DNA of 64,000 nucleotides from JBBQXY01 sp038209195 (GCA_038209195.1 JBBQXY010000010.1:1-64000), one strand, 5' to 3'; numbered from the stretch's first letter, positions 1-8,615 are shown. The notes: generated by a model from the sequence alone, not told the origin. Program-made: numbers and translations.

Positions 1-1035
1 CCGTGCTGAAAGCCAAAGGTCGCCCACCTGCTCAGTCTGGGCCACCAGCGGCACGCGCACCAGCGCCTCGGGTGTGCGTGCCTCACCAGTGGAGGCGACA
101 AGGACATCCTCTCCCAGGTGCTGGTAGGTGATAGTGACAGAGGGGAGCTTGAGTGCCTGGGCCACGGTCTGCACAATGATGGGCAGAAGGCTGTCGGTGG
201 CCAGCGTCGCTTCCAGGCGGCGGCCCAGACGCGCGAGCACGCGATAGGGCTCGTCACGCTCCCCAAACATCACGTGGTTGACGGCCCGCTGTAGCCGCTG
301 GCGCAATGGGTGAACGAGCACGGCGACCAGCCCGGTGGCGAGCAGCGACAGAAGCACATTCCCCAGCGCCGACAGCAGTGTGCCCAGCCCAACGACCACC
401 AGCAGATAGAGCCCGATGATGCTCGCGGTAAGCAGCCCGTAGACCAGGGTCCGGTTGATGAGCAGATCGATGTCCCACAGCCGATAGCGGAGCACCGCTA
501 CGGCTATCGTGATGGGGACAAGGAGCAGGACGAGGGGGAAGGTCACTTCGCTCAGGATGGCAAAGAGGGCATGAGCGGGACCAGGCTGGGAGAGCGCGGG
601 CCAGATGAGCGGAGGCAGCAGATTGGCAGCATCGAAGAGGGTGCCCATCAGCATGCCGAACACCACCCACTTCGTCTGTTGTCGCTGGATGGCCGTGGAG
701 ACGCGTTGGTAGCGGTAGAGTTGGGCAAAGCCACAGGCCAGGATCAGGCAGAGGAGGGGAAAGGCGAGCAGCAGTGGAGGCCAGTGGACAAGCGAGAAGG
801 GCGAGGTAGATGGCAGGCAGAGCGGCACTTGCCACGCCAGGTAGACCAGGGTCATCCAGCGCGTCCAACCGGGGACAAAACGCCCATCGGGGAAGAGCGC
901 GAAAAAGAAGATGACCTCGTTGCCGGTCGTGACCTCACCAATCACTTGCATCCCTGGGACCGATTCTAGCAAGGCACGCAGCCCATCGCGAAAGAGCGGA
1001 TGGTCATCGGCAATCAGCAGGCGAATCGGCTCCAT
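1..1035 (-). CDS. Chimeric ORF: truncated NarL-type receiver fused to sensor histidine kinase (partial)
   Basis: Open from ATG at 1035 to the window edge (345 codons, no stop). A strong AGGAGAGGAG ribosome site precedes the ATG. Residues 1-39 are the start of a NarL/LuxR receiver (IRLLIADDHPLFRDGLRALL; acidic pair D10-D11) and stop before the phosphoacceptor Asp and conserved Lys. From residue 40 the protein is the membrane part of a Chloroflexi-type histidine kinase (FFFALFPDGRFVPGWTRW, about six hydrophobic segments, then YRLWDIDLLINRTLVYG), ending in a GAF-like region from about residue 270. The kinase core would lie beyond base 1. It looks like a deletion fusing a regulator gene to an N-terminally truncated kinase gene. 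What is seen is the junction; the deletion is inferred. Confidence 0.75.
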   Translation of the reverse strand, partial: MEPIRLLIADDHPLFRDGLRALLESVPGMQVIGEVTTGNEVIFFFALFPDGRFVPGWTRWMTLVYLAWQVPLCLPSTSPFSLVHWPPLLLAFPLLCLILACGFAQLYRYQRVSTAIQRQQTKWVVFGMLMGTLFDAANLLPPLIWPALSQPGPAHALFAILSEVTFPLVLLLVPITIAVAVLRYRLWDIDLLINRTLVYGLLTASIIGLYLLVVVGLGTLLSALGNVLLSLLATGLVAVLVHPLRQRLQRAVNHVMFGERDEPYRVLARLGRRLEATLATDSLLPIIVQTVAQALKLPSVTITYQHLGEDVLVASTGEARTPEALVRVPLVAQTEQVGDLWLSAR

Positions 1036-1268
1036 AGCTCCTCTCCTTTCTTCCTGTTGACCAGTCGCGCTGGTCAGTCACGCTCACTGGATACGTAGGA
1101 GTGCCCGTGTGCTCCCTAACTCTTCTCACCGCTCGCACCGGAAAACGCTCTTCCCTCGTTTCTGAATTCTTTCTTCCGGTCCGGTTGTTCCATGGCAATT
1201 GTACATCATACTTGTCTCTTTGTCCGTACTCCTTTGCGAGTGTGGTTCCAATTGCGCGTAGGCGAACA
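1036..1268. other. Intergenic region with hairpin upstream of the chimeric kinase
   Basis: No gene seen. A perfect 7-bp inverted repeat, TGACCAG-tcgcg-CTGGTCA, lies at 1058-1076, just upstream of the ribosome site of the receiver/kinase ORF. It could be an operator or a leader hairpin. Short ORFs across this stretch have no recognisable content. Confidence 0.35.
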
Positions 1269-1952
1269 CTAGCGAATCTTGCCCACCGCTATAGCTATGA
1301 CAACGGCACCAATTCCCACCAGGATCACACCTGCTATCCACATCTGCATGACGATGAACCCTAGACCAATCAGCCCCCCCACTATTCCCATCACCCAGTC
1401 GACTCGCCGTATCATCTCATCCGCTTGCGCTGTGGTCCTTCCTCTTGCTACCAGCGTCCACTTCAGGAGCGTGCCCCCATCCACTATGGGCACAGGGAGC
1501 AGGCTCAGTATCAAGAGGAGTCCATGCCCTCCTGCCGACCATGCCGCTAGCTCTCTTGTGATGGCATGGCCTGATGCGACTGCATAGACCCCTGCGCTCA
1601 GGAGCAATCCTACCGCGTTGAAAATGGGACCACCTAATGCGCGTATCCGATGGACATCCGGTGAAACCTCATTGTTCCAATAGAGGGTTCGTGGCATACC
1701 CGCTGATATCAGTATTTCATCCATTGGTGCCCCTGCATAGCGAGCGCTGAAAATGTGGGCGAGAGCATGTCCAAAGTCCGCAGGCATGAGAAGAATGACT
1801 GTGACAAATCCAATGAGGACACCTTGCCAGAATCCACGTTCTGGATGCCAAGAGAACCCTAACCAAGTAACGCCTGCCCAAAGAGCGATGATGGGGACCA
1901 AAACCGTTAGCTTTATCTTGACTGGGGTGCCGAAAATGCTCAGTGAGACCAT
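1269..1952 (-). CDS. Degenerate M50-like (site-2 protease fold) membrane protein
   Basis: A 227-residue protein with about six hydrophobic segments. The start at 1952 is preceded by AAAAGGA; a longer reading frame from 2177 adds 75 low-quality residues and is rejected. The stretch ADFGHALAHIFSARYAGAP aligns with the HExGH zinc motif of M50 proteases, but the first His is Ala and the catalytic Glu is Asp. The second motif survives as LLPVPIVDGG with its Asp. A GGPIFNAVGLLLS segment corresponds to the family's conserved GP-N region. It is probably a non-proteolytic member, perhaps a membrane scaffold; the substrate is unknown. Confidence 0.65.
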   Translation of the reverse strand: MVSLSIFGTPVKIKLTVLVPIIALWAGVTWLGFSWHPERGFWQGVLIGFVTVILLMPADFGHALAHIFSARYAGAPMDEILISAGMPRTLYWNNEVSPDVHRIRALGGPIFNAVGLLLSAGVYAVASGHAITRELAAWSAGGHGLLLILSLLPVPIVDGGTLLKWTLVARGRTTAQADEMIRRVDWVMGIVGGLIGLGFIVMQMWIAGVILVGIGAVVIAIAVGKIR

Positions 1953-2550
1953 GGTTGTTCCTTTTCTTCCGAAAATGAGGCAGGTGGGGCAGGGAAGAAC
2001 AGCCTGCTGTCCTGTGTATCTGCTACCAGTGTAGCAGATGCCGTGTCCCGTTGTCATGAGGCATGGTCCCGGTTTTGTCCCGATGCTTGTCCCGATTGGG
2101 CAGAGGAAGAAGGAAAGCTCATATCTTCCGGCTAGAAAGGAGCACCAATATGCAGGAAGGTTGCGCTCCCCTTCCATTACGTACGAAAAAGGTCAGACTG
2201 TCGCATTTTTGGGAACAAAAGGATGCTCATGCACAAAATGGCAAGGATCTTAGCCCCCCCTCAACCATGCTCAAGCTGCGTCTGTGTCAGGTAGCGTGCC
2301 TGCCGAAATTCACCACCCAATCGGCGAGTGAAATCGCTCGCACGGCTGGTTTTCAGTCCCCGTTCCACTTCTCTTGGCAGTTCAAAGCCTAGAGCGGGAT
2401 GAGTCCTATGGCGTACAGAGAACACAATCGGACAAACTTTCCACAGCAGAGCATCCTTTGACCTCTTAGGCTAACATTGTTTACCGCTGATTTGACAACA
2501 CTCAGGACTCTAGGCTAATGGGGAGGTGTGTCACTTTGGGTCCTCTCGTG
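1953..2550. other. 600-base intergenic region
   Basis: No intact gene is visible between the M50-like protein and the histidine kinase stop. A short block of TCCCG-containing direct repeats occurs near 2068-2098 (GTCCCGATGC, GTCCCGATTG). A possible AraC-family remnant on the plus strand is listed separately. Confidence 0.4.
2315..2392 (+). pseudogene. Possible AraC-family helix-turn-helix remnant
   Basis: The last 25 codons of a plus-strand frame read TQSASEIARTAGFQSPFHFS followed by WQFKA and a stop. This matches the second helix-turn-helix of AraC regulators (typically IAxxVGFxxxxxFxRxFK). The upstream part of the frame has no recognisable AraC content and the usual conserved Arg is Trp, so it would be a decayed 3' fragment. 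A chance resemblance is possible. Confidence 0.3.
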
Positions 2551-4113
2551 CTACGAAACCTGCTGGGAGGCAGGGGTCTCTTCACAGCGGGGAAGCCAGA
2601 CCCGAAAACAAGTACCTTGGTTGACAACACTTTCAACAGTGATCGTCCCCCCATGAGCTCTGGCGATGTGCAGTGCAATAGAGAGCCCTAGTCCGGAGCT
2701 CAGCTTTCCACGCGCATGCGAATGGTGCGCACGATAGTGACGCTCAAAAATGTATGGTACATCGGCAGGTGCTATGCCGGGACCAGTATCACGAATTTCC
2801 ACTAATGCCCAGTCGTCGTGCGGAGTGCCCTGCACTTGCTCCAGCATCTCAGCAGCGGGTCTGGTGCAGGTCAGGTTGATCGAAACCTTCCCACCTGATT
2901 GCGTATAGGTCAGGGCGTTATCGATCAGGTTGAGCATGAGTTGCTTGAGCAGATCGGCGTCACCCGCCACGCTCGTTTGCTGGAACTCGCCCAGTTGCAA
3001 GATCACCCCCCGGCTCAGGAAACGGGCCTGTCTGGCCACCTCAATTACCAACGCATCGAGTTCCACTAGGTGCATTCGGTCCGCGAAGACCTGCGGCAGA
3101 ACTCCAGCTTCAGCACGAGCATTCGTGAGCAAATTATTGACGAGGCGCGAGAGACGGACGAGTTCGGCGCGTATGCTCTGCACGTCGCGATGCACCTCAC
3201 TGTCCAGCGCAGGATCCATCAATAGAACATCAATTTGCCCGCGTAAAGAGGTGAGAGGGGTCCGTAATTCGTGTGAGACGTCGGCAACGAATGTGCGCTG
3301 CAGCGCAAAGCTAGCCTCCAAACGCTCCGACATCTGGTTGAAGGCATCAGTAAGTTGCTGTATTTCGGTACTCGATTGACGCGGGGAGAGGTGTATGCCC
3401 AGCCCTTGAGCACTCAAATTGAGCATTGTTGCGCTCAGCACGCGCAGCGGACGCAATTGGCGGCTGGTGATCCAGAAACCCACACCATAGGCGAGGATGG
3501 CTGCGCAGAATCCCCCTATTACCAGGACAAGTGCCAGAAGTAATCTGACCTGCTGAACCGATGTCAGCGACTGGCTGACTTGGGCCACCACCACGACGTG
3601 CTGTTGCGCGTCGCGCAATGCCAGGGTCAGAATCCGCACCTGTGGTCCACCGTTGTCTTGATAGGTATGAGGGGGAAGCTGACGCTGTAGTGCGGCAGTG
3701 AAATCGCTGAGGATGAAGGGGAGCCGCACTTTTCCTAGATTGGGTGAGCGGCGCAAGATATGCCCATCACGCGGGTCTAAGAGCTTGACATACGGAGCAT
3801 TGGGCGCGAATTCGTCACCCCTGCCCGTTTGAAGCAACTGATCAAGGAAACTCGCGTCGAAGGCATGACCGTCCAACTGCCACAAGTGCGTCGTATACTG
3901 CAGTTTAGCCGCCTGTATCTGCAACTGAGCATCGACACTGGCCATCAATTCGTTGCTGACCACAGCGTAGACGATGAGTTCCAGTATTGCTAATGTGAGA
4001 AGCAGTACCACAATGTTCCAGAGCACGAGTCTTCCGCGTAACGACCTGGGAAAGCCTGGAAGTCTCCTATATCTGTGAGCGGTGCTCTTCACTTGTGTCA
4101 AAATCCCTTCCAT
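2551..4113 (-). CDS. Two-component sensor histidine kinase
   Basis: A 520-residue membrane kinase. TM1 is at about residues 29-51, followed by an extracytoplasmic sensor of about 140 residues. TM2 is near 190-213, with a HAMP linker (RQLRPLRVLSATM), the H box FVADVSHELRTPLTSLRGQ, N box LNLIDNALTYT, G1 DTGPGIAPADVPYIFERHY and G2 GLGLSIALHIARAHGG. The start at 4113 has AAGGA upstream and lies 22 bases after the regulator's stop codon; the longer frame from 4230 would overlap the regulator. It is the partner kinase of the OmpR-type regulator in the same operon. The signal is not evident. The left-arm copy is complete; the mirror copy is cut by the window end. Confidence 0.9.
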   Translation of the reverse strand: MEGILTQVKSTAHRYRRLPGFPRSLRGRLVLWNIVVLLLTLAILELIVYAVVSNELMASVDAQLQIQAAKLQYTTHLWQLDGHAFDASFLDQLLQTGRGDEFAPNAPYVKLLDPRDGHILRRSPNLGKVRLPFILSDFTAALQRQLPPHTYQDNGGPQVRILTLALRDAQQHVVVVAQVSQSLTSVQQVRLLLALVLVIGGFCAAILAYGVGFWITSRQLRPLRVLSATMLNLSAQGLGIHLSPRQSSTEIQQLTDAFNQMSERLEASFALQRTFVADVSHELRTPLTSLRGQIDVLLMDPALDSEVHRDVQSIRAELVRLSRLVNNLLTNARAEAGVLPQVFADRMHLVELDALVIEVARQARFLSRGVILQLGEFQQTSVAGDADLLKQLMLNLIDNALTYTQSGGKVSINLTCTRPAAEMLEQVQGTPHDDWALVEIRDTGPGIAPADVPYIFERHYRAHHSHARGKLSSGLGLSIALHIARAHGGTITVESVVNQGTCFRVWLPRCEETPASQQVS

Positions 4114-4135
4114 GTGTTCCTTATCACCTAGACAG

Positions 4136-4882
4136 CTAAATACTATGCTCTTCTTTGCTAGCCAAACCGTTCTTTCTGCCTGCTGCAAGTGGGCAGGCAC
4201 GATCAGGCTTGAGGGTGTAGCCGATTCCACGTACAGCGTGAATCAAGTCCGGTTTGTTCTCACCATTGAGTTTCGTGCGTAGATAGTTGATGTAGACTTT
4301 AATGACCTCTAAGCCTGCTTCATTGTCATACCCCCAGACCCGTTCAAAGATCTGGCTTTTGGTCAAGACCTGCCCTTTGTGCTCGGCCAGAAGTTCCAGC
4401 AGATCGTATTCGCGTTTCGTCAGATTCAGCAGGTGGTCGTCTCGCCAGGCCTGCCGCGTGGTGACATCAAGAAGCAAATCCCCTACCTGAATCCGCGCGG
4501 TCAGACGTGGAATGCCTTCGCGTCGGCGGAAGGCGGCGCGAATACGCGCAAGGAGTTCGTCAAAGTCAAAAGGCTTCGTAATATAATCATCCGCGCCAGA
4601 GTCCAGGCCCGCGATTTTATCGGTAACCTCGTCTCTGGCCGTCAGCATCAGAATGGGCAAGCCAATCTCTCCGTTACGGCGCAGGCGGCGGCATACTTCG
4701 AACCCGTCGATATCCGGTAACAGAACGTCGAGCACAATCAGGTCAGGTAAACACTCCTGCGCATACTCAAGTGCCTCGTGGCCACTGCACGCCGTGTGAA
4801 CTTCAAAGCCTCGGTACGTCAATCCACGCCTGAGAAACCGAAGGATCTGCGGTTCGTCTTCAACAACAAGTAATCGTTTCAT
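4136..4882 (-). CDS. OmpR/PhoB-family response regulator
   Basis: A 248-residue regulator. The receiver has acidic pair E8-D9, phosphoacceptor D52 (LIVLDVLLPD) and conserved K103 (DDYITKPFDF). The C-terminal winged helix (about 130-228) has LTKREYDLLELLAEHKGQVL and the RTKLNGENK...VRGIGYTL wing. GGAGCAAGGG precedes the ATG. It is first in an operon with the kinase. OmpR-type regulators bind tandem direct repeats with 11-base spacing, and exactly such repeats lie at 5358-5376 upstream of the sulfite-oxidase-like gene, suggesting local control (inference). Confidence 0.93.
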   Translation of the reverse strand: MKRLLVVEDEPQILRFLRRGLTYRGFEVHTACSGHEALEYAQECLPDLIVLDVLLPDIDGFEVCRRLRRNGEIGLPILMLTARDEVTDKIAGLDSGADDYITKPFDFDELLARIRAAFRRREGIPRLTARIQVGDLLLDVTTRQAWRDDHLLNLTKREYDLLELLAEHKGQVLTKSQIFERVWGYDNEAGLEVIKVYINYLRTKLNGENKPDLIHAVRGIGYTLKPDRACPLAAGRKNGLASKEEHSI

Positions 4883-5008
4883 GCCCTTGCTCCATCTTTT
4901 ATCTATGATGACTGACTATCCATCCATAATCTCATCTCTATACCTTATCCGCATGAATACCTGTAAAAGGTTACTATTGCTAAGCTTATTATTCTCTTTT
5001 ACTTTGTA

Positions 5009-5037
5009 AGTATACATGATAATGGGCTATTAGTCAA
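5009..5037 (-). promoter_or_regulatory. Sigma-70 promoter of the response regulator/kinase operon
   Basis: On the minus strand TTGACT (5032-5037) and TATACT (5009-5014) are separated by 17 bases. This leaves a leader of about 120 bases to the regulator ATG at 4882. The -10 element and following bases (TATACTTACAAAG) recur exactly at the MBL/rhodanese promoter near 15634-15646. Confidence 0.8.
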
Positions 5038-5092
5038 TAATAACAGCGCGTCGAAGCACTGTAGCTCCGTTCGATGGCACCCCTATGAGAAC

Positions 5093-5274
5093 CTAACGCT
5101 CTAATCTACCATTCTCAAGCAGACGTTTGATGAACTCCAGGTGTCGTAGGATGATCACCCGGTCGCTGCCACCATTCTGATACCACTGACGTAACCAGGA
5201 GAGCGTGAGCACTTCTTCTGCGGTAAAGCCACTTGCTCTCTCAACAACCGCGTGTTACTGAGAGAAGCCTTCAT
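5093..5274 (-). pseudogene. Small conserved-looking ORF broken by a GA-repeat frameshift
   Basis: The minus strand starts MKASLSNTRLL from ATG at 5274. The sensible continuation, ASGFTAEEVLTLSWLRQWYQ and onward to GRLER and a stop at 5093, is in another frame. The break falls in GAGAGAG. Removing one GA unit joins the two into a 60-residue protein with a helical, charged C-terminus (ILRHLEFIKRLL). No ribosome site is obvious before the ATG. Function unknown. It may be a pseudogene, a sequencing error, or a phase-variable locus. Confidence 0.45.
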
Positions 5275-5357
5275 CCAAAGTGTAGCAAGAAAGAGTAAAA
5301 AGCTGGTTAGAAAAGGCATGTGTTGCACATCTCTTGAAAGGAACTACATGCAGCAAA

Positions 5358-5376
5358 CTCTAACCATTCTCTAACC
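5358..5376 (+). promoter_or_regulatory. Tandem direct repeats, likely OmpR-type regulator site
   Basis: CTCTAACC occurs at 5358-5365 and again at 5369-5376, offset exactly 11 bases (one helical turn), the arrangement bound by PhoB/OmpR-family regulators. The octamer is flanked by ACATGCAG at 5346-5353 and 5377-5384. It sits about 85 bases before the sulfite-oxidase-like gene, whose -35 is not obvious, as expected for an activated promoter. The regulator gene next door is the natural candidate. Confidence 0.5.
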
Positions 5377-5461
5377 ACATGCAGACAAACTAGTTACAGG
5401 TGCTTCCGCACGGAAGAAGTGGGGACCGTAAGCAATAACTACCAAGAAACAGGGAAAGAAT

Positions 5462-6073
5462 ATGCAACAGAAGAAGAACGAGGATTCGCGGGCCAAGGGA
5501 ACGCCAGAGGGCCCGACGCCACAGTCAGTGGGAACGGACTCGGTGAGGCCCTATACCTACTCTGATATTTCATCGCACTTCTGGATCAATGGGAGTCCAC
5601 CTACAAGCGAGGAATACAAGAAACTTGCCCATCACGGCTTTAGAGACTGGTCGCTTCTCGTGTACGGTCTGGTCGGCTTCTCGCTTCAGCTTTCGCTCCA
5701 GGACATCCGCATGCTTCCTAAGCATGCTCACGTCATTCCGCAGAACAGTGTCTTCACCTTATTGGAGAACGGAACATGGACAGGTGTCCCCTTGGTTGAA
5801 GTTTTGAAGCGTTGTGAAGCGTCGCCTGAAGCCCAATATGTCGTTTTTAGCACGTATCAGCTCGGGCAATATAACCTTGCCTCCACTGAAGTCGTGGATC
5901 GCATGTTGATAGCCCACACACAGGCCATTCTTGCCTACGAGGTTAACGGCACCCCTTTATCAATCGAGCAAGGGGCACCCCTCCGTTTACAAATTGAAAT
6001 ACCATCAGGTCTGAAGGTGGTAAAATACCTGCGCTCGATCGAACTTACCGCAGACGATCCGAGAACCCGATAG
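5462..6073 (+). CDS. Sulfite-oxidase-fold (molybdopterin-binding) protein lacking the Mo-ligand cysteine
   Basis: A 203-residue protein matching the oxidoreductase molybdopterin-binding fold from about residue 40: FWINGSPPTSEEY, DWSLLVYGLV, LSLQDIRMLPKH, TGVPLVEVL, ILAYEVNGTPLSIEQGAPLR and VKYLRSIEL. In active relatives the loop after LPKxTxV reads roughly HNCIQGWS, with Cys as molybdenum ligand. Here it is PQNSVFTLLENGTW, so Cys is replaced by Ser96. The tail after RSIEL is also short. No signal peptide is seen; the N-terminal 30 residues are polar. It may bind cofactor without oxidoreductase activity, or have another role. It is convergent with the CLC gene. Confidence 0.75.
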   Translation: MQQKKNEDSRAKGTPEGPTPQSVGTDSVRPYTYSDISSHFWINGSPPTSEEYKKLAHHGFRDWSLLVYGLVGFSLQLSLQDIRMLPKHAHVIPQNSVFTLLENGTWTGVPLVEVLKRCEASPEAQYVVFSTYQLGQYNLASTEVVDRMLIAHTQAILAYEVNGTPLSIEQGAPLRLQIEIPSGLKVVKYLRSIELTADDPRTR

Positions 6074-6126
6074 CTGATACCAGGTGCATACCTAAATGCG
6101 GAGAGTAAGTGATAGAACATGGAGCT

Positions 6127-6214
6127 ACCAAATCCTTGATGCTGCAAGCGAATCCATCTTTCAAACTCAGATGAAGTGCGTTCCTCTTGTGGATATGAAC
6201 TTCAAGGATTTGGT
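6127..6214. repeat. 88-bp element with 13-bp perfect terminal inverted repeats
   Basis: ACCAAATCCTTGA (6127-6139) and TCAAGGATTTGGT (6202-6214) are exact inverted copies bounding 62 bases between the convergent sulfite-oxidase-like and CLC genes. No target duplication is evident. It could be a miniature inverted-repeat element or a large bidirectional transcript-end hairpin. Confidence 0.5.
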
Positions 6215-6236
6215 GACCATAGCAATAGAGCCAGTT

Positions 6237-8354
6237 CTATGACTCGCCTGTGGGGAGAGCTGCTAACGCTGTCTCCGGCTCCACGCGTCCCAGAAGGTAG
6301 TGCTGTAAGCGATCCTCGCCGCGTGGGCTGACCAGAAACATCACGATATCCCCAGCGAGAATCTTTGTGCCACCACGCGGGAAGAGCAATTCCTCATTTC
6401 TGCGAATAGAAACGACCAGACACTCGGCGGGGAGTTGAGCATCACGCAGGTCGATTCCTGCGAGGCGCATTCCGGGTTCGATTTTCGCCTCAATCATCAC
6501 CGTCCCTTCGACAAGACCTCGCATCCTGCGAGAATCTTTTGCCAGAGTTTCACGGTATGCCCGCACGATAGTGGAGGCCGAAAGAATGCCAATCACGTAT
6601 GTATCACCTACAGTATGTTCAACATCGACAACCGGTGCCCAGCTCACCTTGTGACTTGTCAGCTGTTCGAGTGACTCATCGAGGGTATCGTCGGGATAGA
6701 CAACCAGCACATCACGATTCATAACCATTTTCACACGCTCCAGTGCACGTTCCACCACCGGCACACGCTGTATATCAGCCAGCGTCAAGACACCGAGGAG
6801 CTTCCCCTGTGCATCCAGCACTGGTGCCCCACTCTCCACATGGTCGGCAAGTAGTTTTTCAGCCTCCTCCAGTGTTTGCTCCTGGGAGAAGTGCAGGCCG
6901 AGTGCCGTCATCGTTTGACGAACCGCCAGCGTTGACAGCAGCGGAAAAGACATTTGCAGGCGATGGGCAGGTGAGTCTGCACGCGTGTCCACTTGGCTGG
7001 TATAGATTGTGGCTTTGCCTACGATGATCGAGGCGATGCCAACGGCAATCATGGCCGGGGCCAGCATCGAGAGGTTACCCGTCATCTCGGCAACCATGAG
7101 CATCACTGCGAGGGGGGCGTGTGCGATGCCACCAAAGAGAGCCATCATGCCCACGATCACAAATGGGGCAGGCGTGTCCGGAATACCGGGGAGAACGTGA
7201 TAGGTCAGTCGCCACACTAAGGCACCGACCATCCCTCCAATGACCATACCAGGGCCGAAGATACCACCTGAGCCGCCCGAGCCAATCGAGAGGCCAGTCG
7301 TGAGTATCTTGACAAAGGGCAAGAGGAGAAGAACCCACAGAGGAATAGAGAGCAACCCTTGCCCCATTCCTACCTGTACCCACCCGTATCCCATCCCTAA
7401 CGCTTGTGGCAGTGCTAATCCGATCAGACCGACGAGCAGACCCCCAATTCCAGGCTTGATCCAGTTGGGAAGATGCAGACGATGAAAGACATGCGTGATA
7501 CCGTAGAACCCGCGTGCGTAGAGTAATCCCATCAGTCCACACAGCAAGCCGAGCACGACATAGTAGCCCAACTGAAAGGGGGACGTGAACGCCAGATTAC
7601 TAGGTGTCGCGAAGATCGGACTCCAACCCGACCACGCCCCGAAGACACTGTAACCAATGATCGACGCCATGAGCGCGGGAATGATCGCTTCGATTTCCAG
7701 ATCATTTTTGTAAAGAATTTCTGCTGCGAGAATCGCCCCACCAAGTGGAGCACGGAAAATAGCTCCAATACCAGCCCCAATGCCTGTGGCAAGCGCAATG
7801 CGTCGATCTTGTATATCTAAGCGCAAGATCGACGCTAGAATTGAGCCGAAGCCCGCACTGATCTGTGCCGCAGGTCCTTCACGGCCTGCGGAGCCGCCTG
7901 TGCCAATGGTGATCGCGGAAGCCACGAGCTTGATAAGGGGGATGCGCGCACGTATAGATTTGCCCTTGTGGAAAGCATCTATCGCGGCATCGGTTCCATG
8001 TCCCTCGGCTTCTGGAGCGAGCGTAAAAACAATAATACCAGCAACTAATCCGCCAGCCGTTGTGACGAGAGGCAAGAGCCAGGGACGTGCCGAGGACCAG
8101 AACGACATGACATGGGTGCCTCCGCCTTCCCCCGCTGGATCGGGAGGAAGATAGCCAACAATCTGGCCTAAGAATGCCCCCGTCGCGAAATGGATGGCGG
8201 CATAGAACGCGATAGCCCCCACACCAGCAACGAGACCAATAAGTGTGCTGATGAGCAACCATTTGAGCAGGTAGCGTGGGCTTTCAAAGCTTCTCTTGAC
8301 ACGGCGCACGTGAAAAAGGCGGCGTAAAAAGGTGACAAGGACAGTCACATTCAT
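6237..8354 (-). CDS. CLC-family chloride channel/antiporter with CBS pair and TrkA_C domain
   Basis: A 705-residue membrane protein. The CLC pore shows GTGGSAGREGPAAQIS (the GREGP gating Glu is present), GIFGPGMVIGGMVGA and multiple hydrophobic helices to about residue 450. Two CBS domains follow (DHVESGAPVLDAQGKLLGVL; MNRDVLVVYPDDTLDESLEQL), then a TrkA_C-like module (GMRLAGIDLRDAQLPAECLV). The start at 8354 is chosen for AGGAG nine bases upstream; an in-frame ATG at 8465 would add 37 basic residues but lacks a ribosome site. CBS and TrkA_C suggest nucleotide- or ligand-gated Cl-/H+ exchange (family knowledge). Confidence 0.92.
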   Translation of the reverse strand: MNVTVLVTFLRRLFHVRRVKRSFESPRYLLKWLLISTLIGLVAGVGAIAFYAAIHFATGAFLGQIVGYLPPDPAGEGGGTHVMSFWSSARPWLLPLVTTAGGLVAGIIVFTLAPEAEGHGTDAAIDAFHKGKSIRARIPLIKLVASAITIGTGGSAGREGPAAQISAGFGSILASILRLDIQDRRIALATGIGAGIGAIFRAPLGGAILAAEILYKNDLEIEAIIPALMASIIGYSVFGAWSGWSPIFATPSNLAFTSPFQLGYYVVLGLLCGLMGLLYARGFYGITHVFHRLHLPNWIKPGIGGLLVGLIGLALPQALGMGYGWVQVGMGQGLLSIPLWVLLLLPFVKILTTGLSIGSGGSGGIFGPGMVIGGMVGALVWRLTYHVLPGIPDTPAPFVIVGMMALFGGIAHAPLAVMLMVAEMTGNLSMLAPAMIAVGIASIIVGKATIYTSQVDTRADSPAHRLQMSFPLLSTLAVRQTMTALGLHFSQEQTLEEAEKLLADHVESGAPVLDAQGKLLGVLTLADIQRVPVVERALERVKMVMNRDVLVVYPDDTLDESLEQLTSHKVSWAPVVDVEHTVGDTYVIGILSASTIVRAYRETLAKDSRRMRGLVEGTVMIEAKIEPGMRLAGIDLRDAQLPAECLVVSIRRNEELLFPRGGTKILAGDIVMFLVSPRGEDRLQHYLLGRVEPETALAALPTGES

Positions 8355-8586
8355 TTGAGCAACTCCTGACTTCCCGTATCGAGGTGGAACCAGGATACGT
8401 AAAACCTCTCTTCTAAAGCCTTTAAGCGGTAGTGTAGTACTCCGTTTACCCTTCGATGAGTTCATGACATGTATTGAGCCTGGTATCCCTCAGCAGGCGG
8501 TACACCGTTACCAGGAAAAACGGTGCAATAGAAGGCGATAGCGTTTTCCGCCTCATCAATGGGTGGGCAGACATTCAATAAAGGGA

Positions 8587-8615
8587 TAAAAAAGGGAGCA
8601 TGGCTACACGCTCCC
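8587..8615 (-). terminator. Intrinsic terminator of the TetR gene
   Basis: On the minus strand GGGAGC ... GCTCCC followed by TTTTTT. The stem overlaps the last codons of the TetR gene. Confidence 0.75.

Noticed and set aside
1953..2177. N-terminal extension of the M50-like protein to 2177
   Set aside because: The extra 75 residues are Cys/Gly-rich low-quality sequence without membrane pattern, while ATG 1952 has a good ribosome site.
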